From Streptomyces sp. Ag109_O5-1 (lineage in GTDB: Bacteria; Actinomycetota; Actinomycetes; Streptomycetales; Streptomycetaceae), in the NCBI RefSeq assembly GCF_003814875.1, contig NZ_RKQF01000001.1, positions 6,758,001 through 6,822,000 of the forward strand: a stretch of 64,000 nucleotides of DNA, in the 5' to 3' direction. The translations under genes were made by a program, and so were the position numbers. The notes beneath the pieces were generated by a model, which saw only the letters and a list, made by a program, of their open reading frames with translations, did no database searches and was not told the DNA's origin. This document shows, piece after piece, positions 42,581-50,838 of the stretch (positions within the stretch are counted from its first letter, which is position 1; each line of letters begins with the position of its first letter).

Positions 42581-44164
42581 GTGCGCGGTGACATGGGGTG
42601 GGGGACCGTTCCAGGGCTGGTGCGGTCGGCGGCGGAGCGGTACGCGGACGTCGAGGCGGTGGTGGACGGCCGTACCCGGATCACGTACGCGGAGCTGGGC
42701 GCCCGGGTGGAGCGGGCGGCGGCCGCCTGCATCGCCTCCGGCGTCGGGAAGGGCGACCGGGTCGGGATCTGGGCGCCCAACTCCCTGGAGTGGATCGTCG
42801 CGGCGCTGGGCGCGGTGTCGGCGGGCGGGGTGCTGGTCCCGCTGAACACCCGCTTCAAGGGGACGGAGGCGGCGGACGTGCTGCGCAGGAGCGGGGCGCG
42901 GCTGCTGTTCGTGACGGGGACGTTCCTGGGGACGTCGTACGTGGCGTCGTTGCGGAGGGCGGCGCGGGAGGGGGCCTCTGAGGGGGCCTGTGCGGGTCCG
43001 CTTCCGGGGCTGCCGGCTCTGGAGCAGGTGGTGGTGCTGTCGGAGGACGCGCCGGTGGACTTCCGCACCTGGAAGGACTTCCTGGCGGGAGGCGAGGGGG
43101 TGGAGGCCGCGGAAGTCCGGGCGCGGTCGGGTGAGTTGGACGGCTCGTGCCTGTCGGACATCATCTTCACCTCCGGTACGACGGGCCGCCCCAAGGGCGC
43201 GATGATCACCCACGCGCAGACCCTGCGCGCCTACGAGGTCTGGGCCGACCTGGCGGGCCTGCGCAGCGACGACCGCTACCTGATCGTGAACCCCTTCTTC
43301 CACACGTTCGGCTACAAGGCCGGGGTGATCGCCTGCCTGATGCGCGGGGCGACGATGATCCCCCAGCCGGTCTTCAACGTGGAGACGGTCCTGGCGAACG
43401 TGGCGTCGGAACGGGTGTCGGTGCTGCCCGGCCCCCCGACCCTCCACCAGTCGCTCCTCGACCACGCGGCGCGCGATGCGCATGACCTTTCGGCGCTGAG
43501 GCTGGTGGTGACGGGCGCGGCGGTCGTACCCCTGCAGCTGGTGGAACGCCTGCGCGGCGAACTCGGCGTCGAGACGGTCCTGACGGCGTACGGCCTCTCC
43601 GAGGCGAGCGGGATCGTGACCATGTGCCGGCGGGGCGACGACCCGACGGTCATCGCGTCCACGTCGGGCCGGGCGATACCCGGCACGGAGGTGCGCCTGG
43701 ACGAGGCGGGTGAGGTGCTGGTCCGCGGCTTCAACGTGATGCGCGGCTACTACGAGGACGCGGCGGCGACGGCCGAGACGTTCACGGCGGACGGCTGGCT
43801 GCGCACGGGGGACGTCGGCGTCCTGGACGGCGCTGGGAACCTGCGGATCACCGACCGCCTGAAGGACATGTTCATCGTCGGCGGCTTCAACGCCTACCCG
43901 GCGGAGATAGAGCAACTCCTGGGCCTGCACCCGGAGGTCGCCGACGTGGCGGTGATCGGCGTACCGGACGGCCGGCTGGGCGAGGTCGGCAAGGCGTTCG
44001 TGGTGCGCAGAGCGGGCGCGGTGCTCACCGGGGACGACCTGATCGCCTGGGCGCGACGGGAGATGGCGAACTACAAGGTGCCGCGGATGGTGGAGTTCGT
44101 GGCGGAGCTGCCGCGGAACGCCGGCGGGAAGGTGGTGAAGGGGGAGCTGCGGGGGCGGGGCTAG
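42581..44164 (+). CDS. AMP-forming acyl-CoA synthetase (FadD3-like)
   Basis: 527 residues: FTSGTTGRPKGAMITHAQ (A3), LTAYGLSEASG (A5), TGDVGVLD, ITDRLKDMFIVGGFNAYPAEIE (A7/A8) and catalytic Lys in LPRNAGGKVVKGEL. The overall pattern is closest to FadD3, the ligase for the steroid C/D-ring acid, but that assignment rests on my reading only. GTG at 42581 is supported by GGGGAGG 7 bases upstream; an ATG at 42560 lies too close to the operator and has no ribosome site. Confidence 0.92.
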   Translation: MRGDMGWGTVPGLVRSAAERYADVEAVVDGRTRITYAELGARVERAAAACIASGVGKGDRVGIWAPNSLEWIVAALGAVSAGGVLVPLNTRFKGTEAADVLRRSGARLLFVTGTFLGTSYVASLRRAAREGASEGACAGPLPGLPALEQVVVLSEDAPVDFRTWKDFLAGGEGVEAAEVRARSGELDGSCLSDIIFTSGTTGRPKGAMITHAQTLRAYEVWADLAGLRSDDRYLIVNPFFHTFGYKAGVIACLMRGATMIPQPVFNVETVLANVASERVSVLPGPPTLHQSLLDHAARDAHDLSALRLVVTGAAVVPLQLVERLRGELGVETVLTAYGLSEASGIVTMCRRGDDPTVIASTSGRAIPGTEVRLDEAGEVLVRGFNVMRGYYEDAAATAETFTADGWLRTGDVGVLDGAGNLRITDRLKDMFIVGGFNAYPAEIEQLLGLHPEVADVAVIGVPDGRLGEVGKAFVVRRAGAVLTGDDLIAWARREMANYKVPRMVEFVAELPRNAGGKVVKGELRGRG

Positions 44165-44188
44165 TGTGAGGCCTGCCCCCTCCGCACG

Positions 44189-45505
44189 TCATCCGACCAG
44201 CCAGAGGCCGTTCCCCGCGCGCGATATCTCCGGTCCGAGGTCGAGGTCGGTCTCCTTGAACGAGAGCAGCCGGGATCCGCCGCGCCACACCTCGATCCCC
44301 TCTTGGCCGGTGACCACCAGCTCGGCCGGCCTGCGGCCGTCGGTGTCGAGCAGTTCGGCCGAGCCGCCGGGCACGGACCGCGCCCCCTCGGTGGTCAGCC
44401 CTCCGGCGCTCCCTCTCAGCAGGATGACCTCCTCCGGCCCCGTCCTGGGCCGGACCGAGAACGCCACATCGGCGTATCCGTCGCCGTCCAGGTCCCCGAC
44501 CGCCGGCGCGTTGCCGAACGTGCAGGGCATGAAGGGCCCCTTCACCGGCAGGCCCGCGGTCTCCTCGGTGAAGCGTGACGTCTTCAGCGTCCCGCCGTAG
44601 AGGACCATCAGCCGGCTGCCGCCCTCTGGGACCATCGTGTCGCCGAGCATCTCGCAGGGCAGCCCCGCCACCACGTCGGCGTAACCGTCGTGGTTCACGT
44701 CCGCCGTTCTGAGCGTCGAACCGTAGAAGCCGTCCGCCAGCCGCGGGCCCTTGACCAGCTTCCCGTCGGCGGCACCTCGGTACACGACGGTGGCGCGGGC
44801 GACGGGCGCGTAGTCCGCCAGGATGGACCAGCTGACCAGGAGATCGTCCTTGCCGTCCCCCGTGACGTCCCCCAGGGCGGCGGGCACCCCGACGGCGTAG
44901 CGCGGGTCGCTGGGCGTCAGGTCGAGAGGGACGGTACGGCGCGGTGTGCCTTTGCGGCTGAAGGGGCCCAGCAGGACCCGTACGGCGTTGTCCTTTCCCA
45001 TGCCGACGCCCATGCCGACCACGAGATCGGTGTGTCCGTCGCCGTCGACGTCGCCCGCCAGGGGCGCCGAGCCGGTCAGCCGGGCGGCCGCGGCACCGGT
45101 CAGCCCCTTGTCGCTCCCCCAGACGACGAAAATCGTGTTCCGGCCCGCCTGGGTGACGAAGTCGGCCCGCCCGTCACCGTCGAGGTCGGCGGTCACGCTC
45201 GTGCCCGGGCTGCCGAAGTAGCCTCCCTCGCCCGCCTTGCCCAACCCCAGATCGTTCTGGGTGACGACCTGCGGCTTCCCGGTCCGCGGGCCCCGTGCGG
45301 ACCCTCGCAGGACGGCCGCGAATCCGGCGGCGTACTTCCCGTTCACGGTCGCGGTCGTGTCACCGACCACGAGATCGCCGTACCCGTCCCCGTCGAAGTC
45401 GGACCGCACCCCCGGATGACGTGCCGGTCTCTCCTCCGACCCGCCCGACCCGCAGGCCGACAACAGGAGAAGCAGAACGGCACCCGCGCCAAGAGCTCTC
45501 TTCAT
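44189..45505 (-). CDS. FG-GAP repeat lipoprotein (integrin-like beta-propeller)
   Basis: 438 residues. Signal peptide with lipobox LLSAC (Cys18). About seven FG-GAP/VCBS blades follow, each with a calcium-type motif such as DFDGDGYGDLVVG, DLDGDGRADFVT, DVDGDGHTDLVVG, DVTGDGKDDLLVS, DVNHDGYADVV and DLDGDGYADVAF. It should sit outside the membrane; ligand unknown. It lies between the ligase and afsS and is the only non-regulatory gene next to afsS. Confidence 0.9.
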   Translation of the reverse strand: MKRALGAGAVLLLLLSACGSGGSEERPARHPGVRSDFDGDGYGDLVVGDTTATVNGKYAAGFAAVLRGSARGPRTGKPQVVTQNDLGLGKAGEGGYFGSPGTSVTADLDGDGRADFVTQAGRNTIFVVWGSDKGLTGAAAARLTGSAPLAGDVDGDGHTDLVVGMGVGMGKDNAVRVLLGPFSRKGTPRRTVPLDLTPSDPRYAVGVPAALGDVTGDGKDDLLVSWSILADYAPVARATVVYRGAADGKLVKGPRLADGFYGSTLRTADVNHDGYADVVAGLPCEMLGDTMVPEGGSRLMVLYGGTLKTSRFTEETAGLPVKGPFMPCTFGNAPAVGDLDGDGYADVAFSVRPRTGPEEVILLRGSAGGLTTEGARSVPGGSAELLDTDGRRPAELVVTGQEGIEVWRGGSRLLSFKETDLDLGPEISRAGNGLWLVG

Positions 45506-45580
45506 GCCAACTCGGACCGCTGGGAGGGGCCTTGGGTTGCCCACAGACGCGAGGCTATGGAGGCGGCGGCCGGAGCGGTG

Positions 45581-45618
45581 AGCACGGTTCCCGCCGCGGA
45601 TCGGCAAGAACCGTGCTC
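45581..45618. terminator. Hairpin downstream of afsS
   Basis: GAGCACGGTT (45581-45590) pairs with AACCGTGCTC (45609-45618), a 10-bp perfect stem with an 18-base loop. It lies 74 bases after the afsS stop on the minus strand. Confidence 0.65.
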
Positions 45619-45691
45619 TTGACGCACCTCGGCCGCGACGGCTCCCCCTCCGAGCCGCCGCGGCCGTCCCCGTGTGGAGAAGGCTCCGTCG

Positions 45692-45871
45692 TCAGGCCTT
45701 CTCGTCGGTGATGTGGATGTTGGCCGGCGTGACCGTGGCGGTCTCCGTCACGGTCTCCGTCGTGGTGTCCGTGAGCGGCTCGTCGGTGATGTGGATGTTG
45801 GCCGGCGTCACCGTGTCGCCGGCCGGCTCGTCGGTGATGTGGATGTTGCCATTGGTCTTCTCGGCGCTCAT
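45692..45871 (-). CDS. afsS: AfsS, small activator of secondary metabolism
   Basis: 59 residues with three copies of NIHITDE, two preceded by TPA (residues 9-15, 25-31, 51-57). This is the repeat signature of AfsS (AfsR2), the sigma-like small protein transcribed on activation by phosphorylated AfsR that raises antibiotic production. The middle part is Thr/Glu-rich. AGGGGAG lies 6 bases before the ATG. It is immediately downstream of afsR, as in other Streptomyces. At DNA level the repeats are also nearly identical, so copy number could change by slippage. Confidence 0.95.
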   Translation of the reverse strand: MSAEKTNGNIHITDEPAGDTVTPANIHITDEPLTDTTTETVTETATVTPANIHITDEKA

Positions 45872-45909
45872 CGGGTGCTCCCCTGACAGTGTTGGACGTG
45901 GTGGATGGA

Positions 45910-45955
45910 CAAGATCCGTCCGGCAACTCCCCCGCGGGCTGCCGGACGGATCTTG
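45910..45955 (-). promoter_or_regulatory. 16-bp perfect hairpin in the afsS leader
   Basis: 45910-45925 pairs exactly with 45940-45955 around a 14-base loop (key sequence AAGATCCGTCCGGCA). It lies between the AfsR-like box and the afsS start, so it is in the afsS 5' leader or ends the afsR transcript. No U-tract follows. Confidence 0.6.
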
Positions 45956-46040
45956 AGGCCGGATCACCATAAGGGTCTGGCCCGACGCCGTTCCGTCTGC
46001 CCCCCGACGCGACGACCCGACACAGGCGAGAGTGCCGGAC

Positions 46041-46062
46041 CGCGATAAACGAACGATGAACG
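46041..46062 (-). promoter_or_regulatory. Candidate AfsR-binding direct repeat of the afsS promoter
   Basis: On the minus strand CGTTCATCGTT is followed directly by CGTTTATCGCG, an 11-nt direct repeat in the form expected for a SARP site. It lies 170 bases before afsS and 17 bases past the afsR stop. Confidence 0.6.
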
Positions 46063-46078
46063 CCTCCGCCGCGCCTGC

Positions 46079-49030
46079 TCAGGCCACCTGAGTCGGCGTC
46101 AGCAGGCCCCGGGCCTCGTCCGCTTCCGGCGCGCCGAGCGACTCGAAGATGTCGAGGGCCTCGCGCCAGCACACCTGTGCCCGGTCCAGCTGGCCGATGC
46201 CGTTGAGAGCGCGGCCGAGGACGGTGAGGACATTGCCGCGCCGCCACTCCCCGCCGATGCCCCGCAGCAGGGTCAGCGCCGTCTCCGCGTTCGACGCCGC
46301 CTGCGCGGGGCGCCCCGCCGTGACGTCGAGTTCGGCGAGGCGGAAGACCGTCATGCCCTCCCACAGCCGCTGCCGGCTGTCGCGGAACACCACGAGGGCC
46401 TGTTGGAGGCATTCGGTCGCCAGAGTCAGTTTTCCGCTCTGCGCCAGCGCGAGGCCCAGTGCGTACCGCCCGTTGGCGCCCTTCAGGTCGTGCCCCATGT
46501 CGTCGTACATGGCCGTACCCTGTCCGGCCAGGGTCACCGCGCTCTCCGCCCGGCCGGTGGCCAGGTGCACGCGCGACAGGTTGCACAGGGCGCTCGCCTC
46601 GCCCGGCCGGTCGCCGAGCGCGCGGAAGTGCTCGATGGCGCGGGTGAAGTGCGCCTCCGCGTCCTCGTGCCGGTTCTGGTAGGCCGCGATCGCGCCGCCC
46701 ACGTTGGACGACCAGCAGTCGGCCATCGGGTCGTGGGAGGAGTCGGTCAGCTCGCGGGCCCGGCCGGCCTCCTCGTCGGCCAGGTCGAACCGGCCGGTGA
46801 GGCTGTGCGCATAGGCCAGGGTGATCAGCGCCCGGACCTCCGCGCACGGGTCCGCGGCCACCCGCGCCGCCGCGCACAGCGCCACCGCGACCGTCTCGTA
46901 CTCCCGGGAGTTGGCCCCCGACTCGGCCAGGTCGATCGCCGCCCACAGGACGTCGACGGCACGCCGGAGCATCCCGGGGTGCGCGGACTGCCGGACGCAC
47001 GCCAGCAGTGAGACCGCCTCGGAGTACAGCCAGTCCTGTGCCGCGTGCCGGTCGTCGAACGCGAGCCCCGGGTACTCCGGGGCCGCGAGGTGATCGACCA
47101 GCCGGTCTCCCGGCCGTTCGATCAGGTAGACCGCCGCGGCGGTGGCCAGGTAGAAGTCCAGCAGCCGCGACAGTGCCGCCTCGCGCTCGCTCGGCGGCTG
47201 TTCGTCGCGTTCCGCGCACGCACGCGCGTAGAGCCGGACCAGGTCGTGGAAGCGGTAGCGGCCGGGGGCCGCCGACTCCAGGAGCGAGGTGTCCACGAGG
47301 GCCTCCAGGAGGTCCTCCGTGTCCTCCTGCGGGAGGTCCAGCATGGCGGCCGCCGCCGCCAGGGAGATGTCCGGGCCGTCGGCCAGGCCGAGCAGGCGGA
47401 AGGCGCGGGCCTGGGTCGGCTCCAGCTGGCCGTAGCCGAGTTCGAAGGTGGCCTTCACCGCCAGGTCGCCGGCCTGGAGTTCGTCCAGGCGGCGGCGTTC
47501 GTCCGCGAGCTTCGCCGCGAGGACCGAGACGGTCCAGGTGCGTCGGGCCGCGAGACGGGATGCCGCGATGCGGATCGCGAGGGGGAGGAAGCCGCAGGCG
47601 GCGACCACGTCCAGGGCCGCCTCGCGCTCAGTGGCCACCCGCTCCTCGCCGACGATCTTCGTGAAGAGCTGCAGCGCCTCGTCGGGGGACATCACGTCCA
47701 GGTCCACCAGATGGGCCCCGGCCAGGTCGACCATGCGGACGCGGGAGGTGACCAGCGCCGCGCAGCCCTCCGTGCCCGGCAGCAGCGGGCGCACCTGTGC
47801 CGCGTCCTTGGCGTTGTCCAGCAGGACGAGGACGCGGCGGCCGTCCAGGACGGAGCGGTACAGGGCCGCGCGGTCGTCGAGGGAGTCGGGGATGGCCGAG
47901 TCCGGTGTGCCGAGCGCACGCAGGAAGGAGCCCAGCACCGTCTCCGGTTCCGCCGCCCGCGAGCCGGCGCCCTGCAGGTCGACGTACAACTGGCCGTCCG
48001 GGAAGGCGGACCGGGCCTGGTGGGCCACATGGACCGCGAGGGTCGTCTTGCCGACGCCCCCGATGCCCGCCAGCGCCGATACGGCCATCACCCGGCCCTC
48101 CGCCGAGGCCAGCACCTCGCCCAGCTCGGTGACGAAGGCCGAACGGCCGGTGAAGTCGGGCACGGTCGCCGGGAGTTGGGCCGGGCGAACGGGGACGGCC
48201 GCCGGCTCCTCCTCCGGGGAGGAGGGCTCCGCCAGAGCCGGGTCGGCCTGGAGGATGCGCTGCTGCAGCTCGCGCAGGCCCGGTCGCGGGTCGACGCCGA
48301 GTTCCTCGGCGAGGAGGCGGCGGGTGTCGGCGTACACCGCGAGGGCTTCCGCCTGGCGGCCGCTGCGGTACAGGGCGAGCATGAGCAGTTCGCGGAGGCG
48401 TTCGCGGAGGGGGTGGGCGGCCGTCAGAGCCGTCAGCTCCGAGACCGCCTCCGCGTGGCAGCCCTGCTCCAGGTCCATGTCCAGGCGGGTTTCGAGGAGT
48501 TGGAGCCGCCACTCCTCCAGGCGGACCCGCTGGGCGTCGGCGTACGGGCCTGGTACCCCGGCCAGCGGTTCGCCGTCCCACAGCGCCAGCGCCCGGTTCA
48601 GCACGTCACGGGCGTGGCACAGGTCCCCGCCGTTCTTCGCCTTCTCCGCCTCCGCCGCCAGGTCCTGCGCCGCCGCCAGGTCCAGGGCGCCCTCGCCGAG
48701 CCTGCGCACCGCGTATCCGCCCGACTCGCTGACCAGGACCCCGGGGTCCAGGACCTTGCGCAGCCGGGACGCGTAGGTGCGGACCGCCGCCAGCGCCTGC
48801 GAAGGCGGCTCGGGGCCCCACAGCGCGTCGATCAGCTCGGCCGCGGTCGCCGTCCGGCCCTCGCGCAGCAACAGGGCGGCGAGCAGCGCGCGTTGCTGGG
48901 GGGAGCCGGTGTTGAGCGGCTCCTCCCCCCGCCAGGCGCGCACCGGACCGAGCACACTGAAGCGCAACGCCGCCGCCTCCGCAGAGGAGGAGGGGCGCCG
49001 CTGCTCCGGTACCCGCGGTCCACCGTCCAT
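46079..49030 (-). CDS. afsR: AfsR, SARP-type transcriptional activator with NB-ARC ATPase
   Basis: 983 residues: N-terminal OmpR-like DNA-binding and BTAD domains (about 22-265, FSVLGPVRAWRG ... LGVDPRPGLRELQQRIL), an NB-ARC ATPase (Walker A GIGGVGKTT at 322-330, Walker B VLVLLDNAKD) and C-terminal TPR repeats. It is activated by AfsK and other Ser/Thr kinases and switches on afsS. The ATG at 49030 is preceded by AGGGGGA 6 bases upstream; a frame to 49048 is also open. The Streptomyces protein is normally about 990 residues. Confidence 0.96.
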   Translation of the reverse strand: MDGGPRVPEQRRPSSSAEAAALRFSVLGPVRAWRGEEPLNTGSPQQRALLAALLLREGRTATAAELIDALWGPEPPSQALAAVRTYASRLRKVLDPGVLVSESGGYAVRRLGEGALDLAAAQDLAAEAEKAKNGGDLCHARDVLNRALALWDGEPLAGVPGPYADAQRVRLEEWRLQLLETRLDMDLEQGCHAEAVSELTALTAAHPLRERLRELLMLALYRSGRQAEALAVYADTRRLLAEELGVDPRPGLRELQQRILQADPALAEPSSPEEEPAAVPVRPAQLPATVPDFTGRSAFVTELGEVLASAEGRVMAVSALAGIGGVGKTTLAVHVAHQARSAFPDGQLYVDLQGAGSRAAEPETVLGSFLRALGTPDSAIPDSLDDRAALYRSVLDGRRVLVLLDNAKDAAQVRPLLPGTEGCAALVTSRVRMVDLAGAHLVDLDVMSPDEALQLFTKIVGEERVATEREAALDVVAACGFLPLAIRIAASRLAARRTWTVSVLAAKLADERRRLDELQAGDLAVKATFELGYGQLEPTQARAFRLLGLADGPDISLAAAAAMLDLPQEDTEDLLEALVDTSLLESAAPGRYRFHDLVRLYARACAERDEQPPSEREAALSRLLDFYLATAAAVYLIERPGDRLVDHLAAPEYPGLAFDDRHAAQDWLYSEAVSLLACVRQSAHPGMLRRAVDVLWAAIDLAESGANSREYETVAVALCAAARVAADPCAEVRALITLAYAHSLTGRFDLADEEAGRARELTDSSHDPMADCWSSNVGGAIAAYQNRHEDAEAHFTRAIEHFRALGDRPGEASALCNLSRVHLATGRAESAVTLAGQGTAMYDDMGHDLKGANGRYALGLALAQSGKLTLATECLQQALVVFRDSRQRLWEGMTVFRLAELDVTAGRPAQAASNAETALTLLRGIGGEWRRGNVLTVLGRALNGIGQLDRAQVCWREALDIFESLGAPEADEARGLLTPTQVA

Positions 49031-49178
49031 GCCCGTCCCCCTAGACATCCCGATCCACCCCGTCAGTTTGCCTTGTTCACGGGGGTTGCGTCAGCCGGGC
49101 GAGACACCGATCACAGGGCGACACACGGTGGTCCACACACTCTTCACACAGAAGTGGCCTCTGGCGGCAGGACAGTCT

Positions 49179-50435
49179 TCACGCGGAAGCGGCCTCTGCC
49201 AGCAGCGCGAGTTCATGGCGGAACGACTCCGCGAGCAGGTCGGCGTCCTCGGCGCCCGAGTTGGTGCACACGCTCAGGGTGTGGCCGCGGGCGCAGCCGC
49301 CCAGGGCGAAGGTGACCGTGTCGTCCGGCGGCACCATGGGGACCAGGCTGATCCGGCGCAGCGGACGCCCGGCCAGGGTACGGCCGGACTCGCGCAGATG
49401 GACGTAGGTGCAGGCGGCCGGCGCGTAGTCCGGGGCGAACAGGCGGCCGCGGGCGAGCGCCTGAGCCAGTCCCGGCAGGGCGGTGACGGCCGCCTCGAAG
49501 AACTTCTCCGTCCTGCCGAGGGGGCGGGTGACGGTGGTGAGCAGACCGGCGCAGGCCCGGAGCCGGGCGGCCGGGTCGGACAGGGCGACCGGAGCGGGCA
49601 ACCGTACGTTGCAGAACGCGTTGCCGAGGAAGTCGCTGCGGTCGGCGGGCCGTTGGTCGACCGGGACGGACAGCCAGACCGGTCGTCCGGCGGGGTCGGA
49701 GGTGTCAGAGGTGTCCGAGGTCAGCAGGCAGGAGCGCAGTACGCCCGAAACGGCCGCCAGGAAGACCATGTTGGTGGTCGCCCCTGCCCGCCCGCGCGCG
49801 GCCCGCACGAGTTCGGGAGGCAGTCGTACGACCGAGTACGCCGTCCTCCGTTCCCCCTTCCCCGGCAACGGCACCGCCAGACCGGCCGTCAGCAGGCCCG
49901 GTTGGGTGCCGGGCGCGGGGACGCGGCGCAGCTCGCCCGGTCCGGCCGCCGAGGCGTCGGCGTCCACCGGGCCGCAGCCGTCCAGGAGAGCGCGCAGCAG
50001 GGTGGTCAGCGACCGTCCGTCCAGAAGGCTGTGGTGCATCCGGAAGAGGAGGGTGAACTCGCCCTCGGCCGGGCCGCGCAGCAGGTGCAGGTTCCAGGGC
50101 GGTTCGCCGGACGGGAAAGGGGTGTGGAACCAGTCCCGTACGGCCTCCTCCAGGGTCTCCCCGCCCGTGTCCCGTAGCTGCGCGGCCGGGTCGGGACCGG
50201 CTGCCGGGGTCTCCCAGCGGTGCCGGCGCGACCAGCCCGACCGGGCCCGCCGCTCGTCGCGCACCAACTGCCGCCCCAGCCGGGGCAGATCGGCCCAGCG
50301 CCTGCGCACCAGCGTCCGGAGTCGCGCGAGTTCGGGCGGCGCTCCCGCGAAGTCCAGCGCGATCCCGGCATTGGGCGGACCGAACGGCCAGCGGGCCATC
50401 CCCTCCTCCATGAAGGGCAGCTGCGTTCCGGGCAT
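49179..50435 (-). CDS. Wax-ester-synthase/DGAT-like acyltransferase
   Basis: 418 residues with the condensation-type active-site motif HHSLLDG (HHxxxDG) and a C-terminal WS/DGAT region (VPMVPPDDTVTFALGGCARG). Family members esterify acyl-CoA to alcohols or diacylglycerol. The N-terminal substrate part is shorter than in characterised enzymes. AGGAG lies 8 bases before the ATG at 50435. It is separated from the divergent glycosyltransferase by a 23-bp tandem array. Confidence 0.85.
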   Translation of the reverse strand: MPGTQLPFMEEGMARWPFGPPNAGIALDFAGAPPELARLRTLVRRRWADLPRLGRQLVRDERRARSGWSRRHRWETPAAGPDPAAQLRDTGGETLEEAVRDWFHTPFPSGEPPWNLHLLRGPAEGEFTLLFRMHHSLLDGRSLTTLLRALLDGCGPVDADASAAGPGELRRVPAPGTQPGLLTAGLAVPLPGKGERRTAYSVVRLPPELVRAARGRAGATTNMVFLAAVSGVLRSCLLTSDTSDTSDPAGRPVWLSVPVDQRPADRSDFLGNAFCNVRLPAPVALSDPAARLRACAGLLTTVTRPLGRTEKFFEAAVTALPGLAQALARGRLFAPDYAPAACTYVHLRESGRTLAGRPLRRISLVPMVPPDDTVTFALGGCARGHTLSVCTNSGAEDADLLAESFRHELALLAEAASA

Positions 50436-50505
50436 GAGGCGGCTCCTGTCGTGGCGGCTCGTGGCGACTCGTGGCGGCGGTCCTCCACGCCGCCCAACGC
50501 TCGCC

Positions 50506-50667
50506 CACGACCTGCGGTCACGCTCGTCCACGACCTGCGGTCACGCTCGTCCACGACCTGCGGTCACGCTCGTCCACGACCTGCGGTCACGCTCGTCCAC
50601 GCCCTGTGGCCCGCCCTCGTCCACGACCTGTGGCCGCGGCCGCTCACGCCCTGCGGTCACTCCCGTC
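50506..50667. repeat. 23-bp tandem repeat array (about 7 units)
   Basis: Unit starts at 50506, 50529, 50552, 50575, 50598, 50622 and 50645; period 23 (24 once). Each unit holds CACGACCTGCGGTCACG, which includes the inverted repeat GACC-N3-GGTC. The first four are nearly identical, the rest diverged. It fills most of the 403-base divergent gap (50436-50838), where no gene is seen. Confidence 0.85.
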
Positions 50668-50838
50668 TGGTCAACCCGCCGCCCCGCAGGTCACCACGAA
50701 GGGGTTGTCTTCGGTCCGTTGCCAGTCGCGTGACACGGGTCGGTGTCGTTGTACCGATGCCCGTCTCCCCACACCACGGCCCCACACGAACCGACGGGTG
50801 TCCTCCAACGCGCCGTACAGGAACAGGAAACGCCCATC

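Noticed and set aside
50436-50838. CRISPR array in the 23-bp tandem repeats
   Set aside because: Units are directly adjacent without unique spacers, and no cas gene is present.
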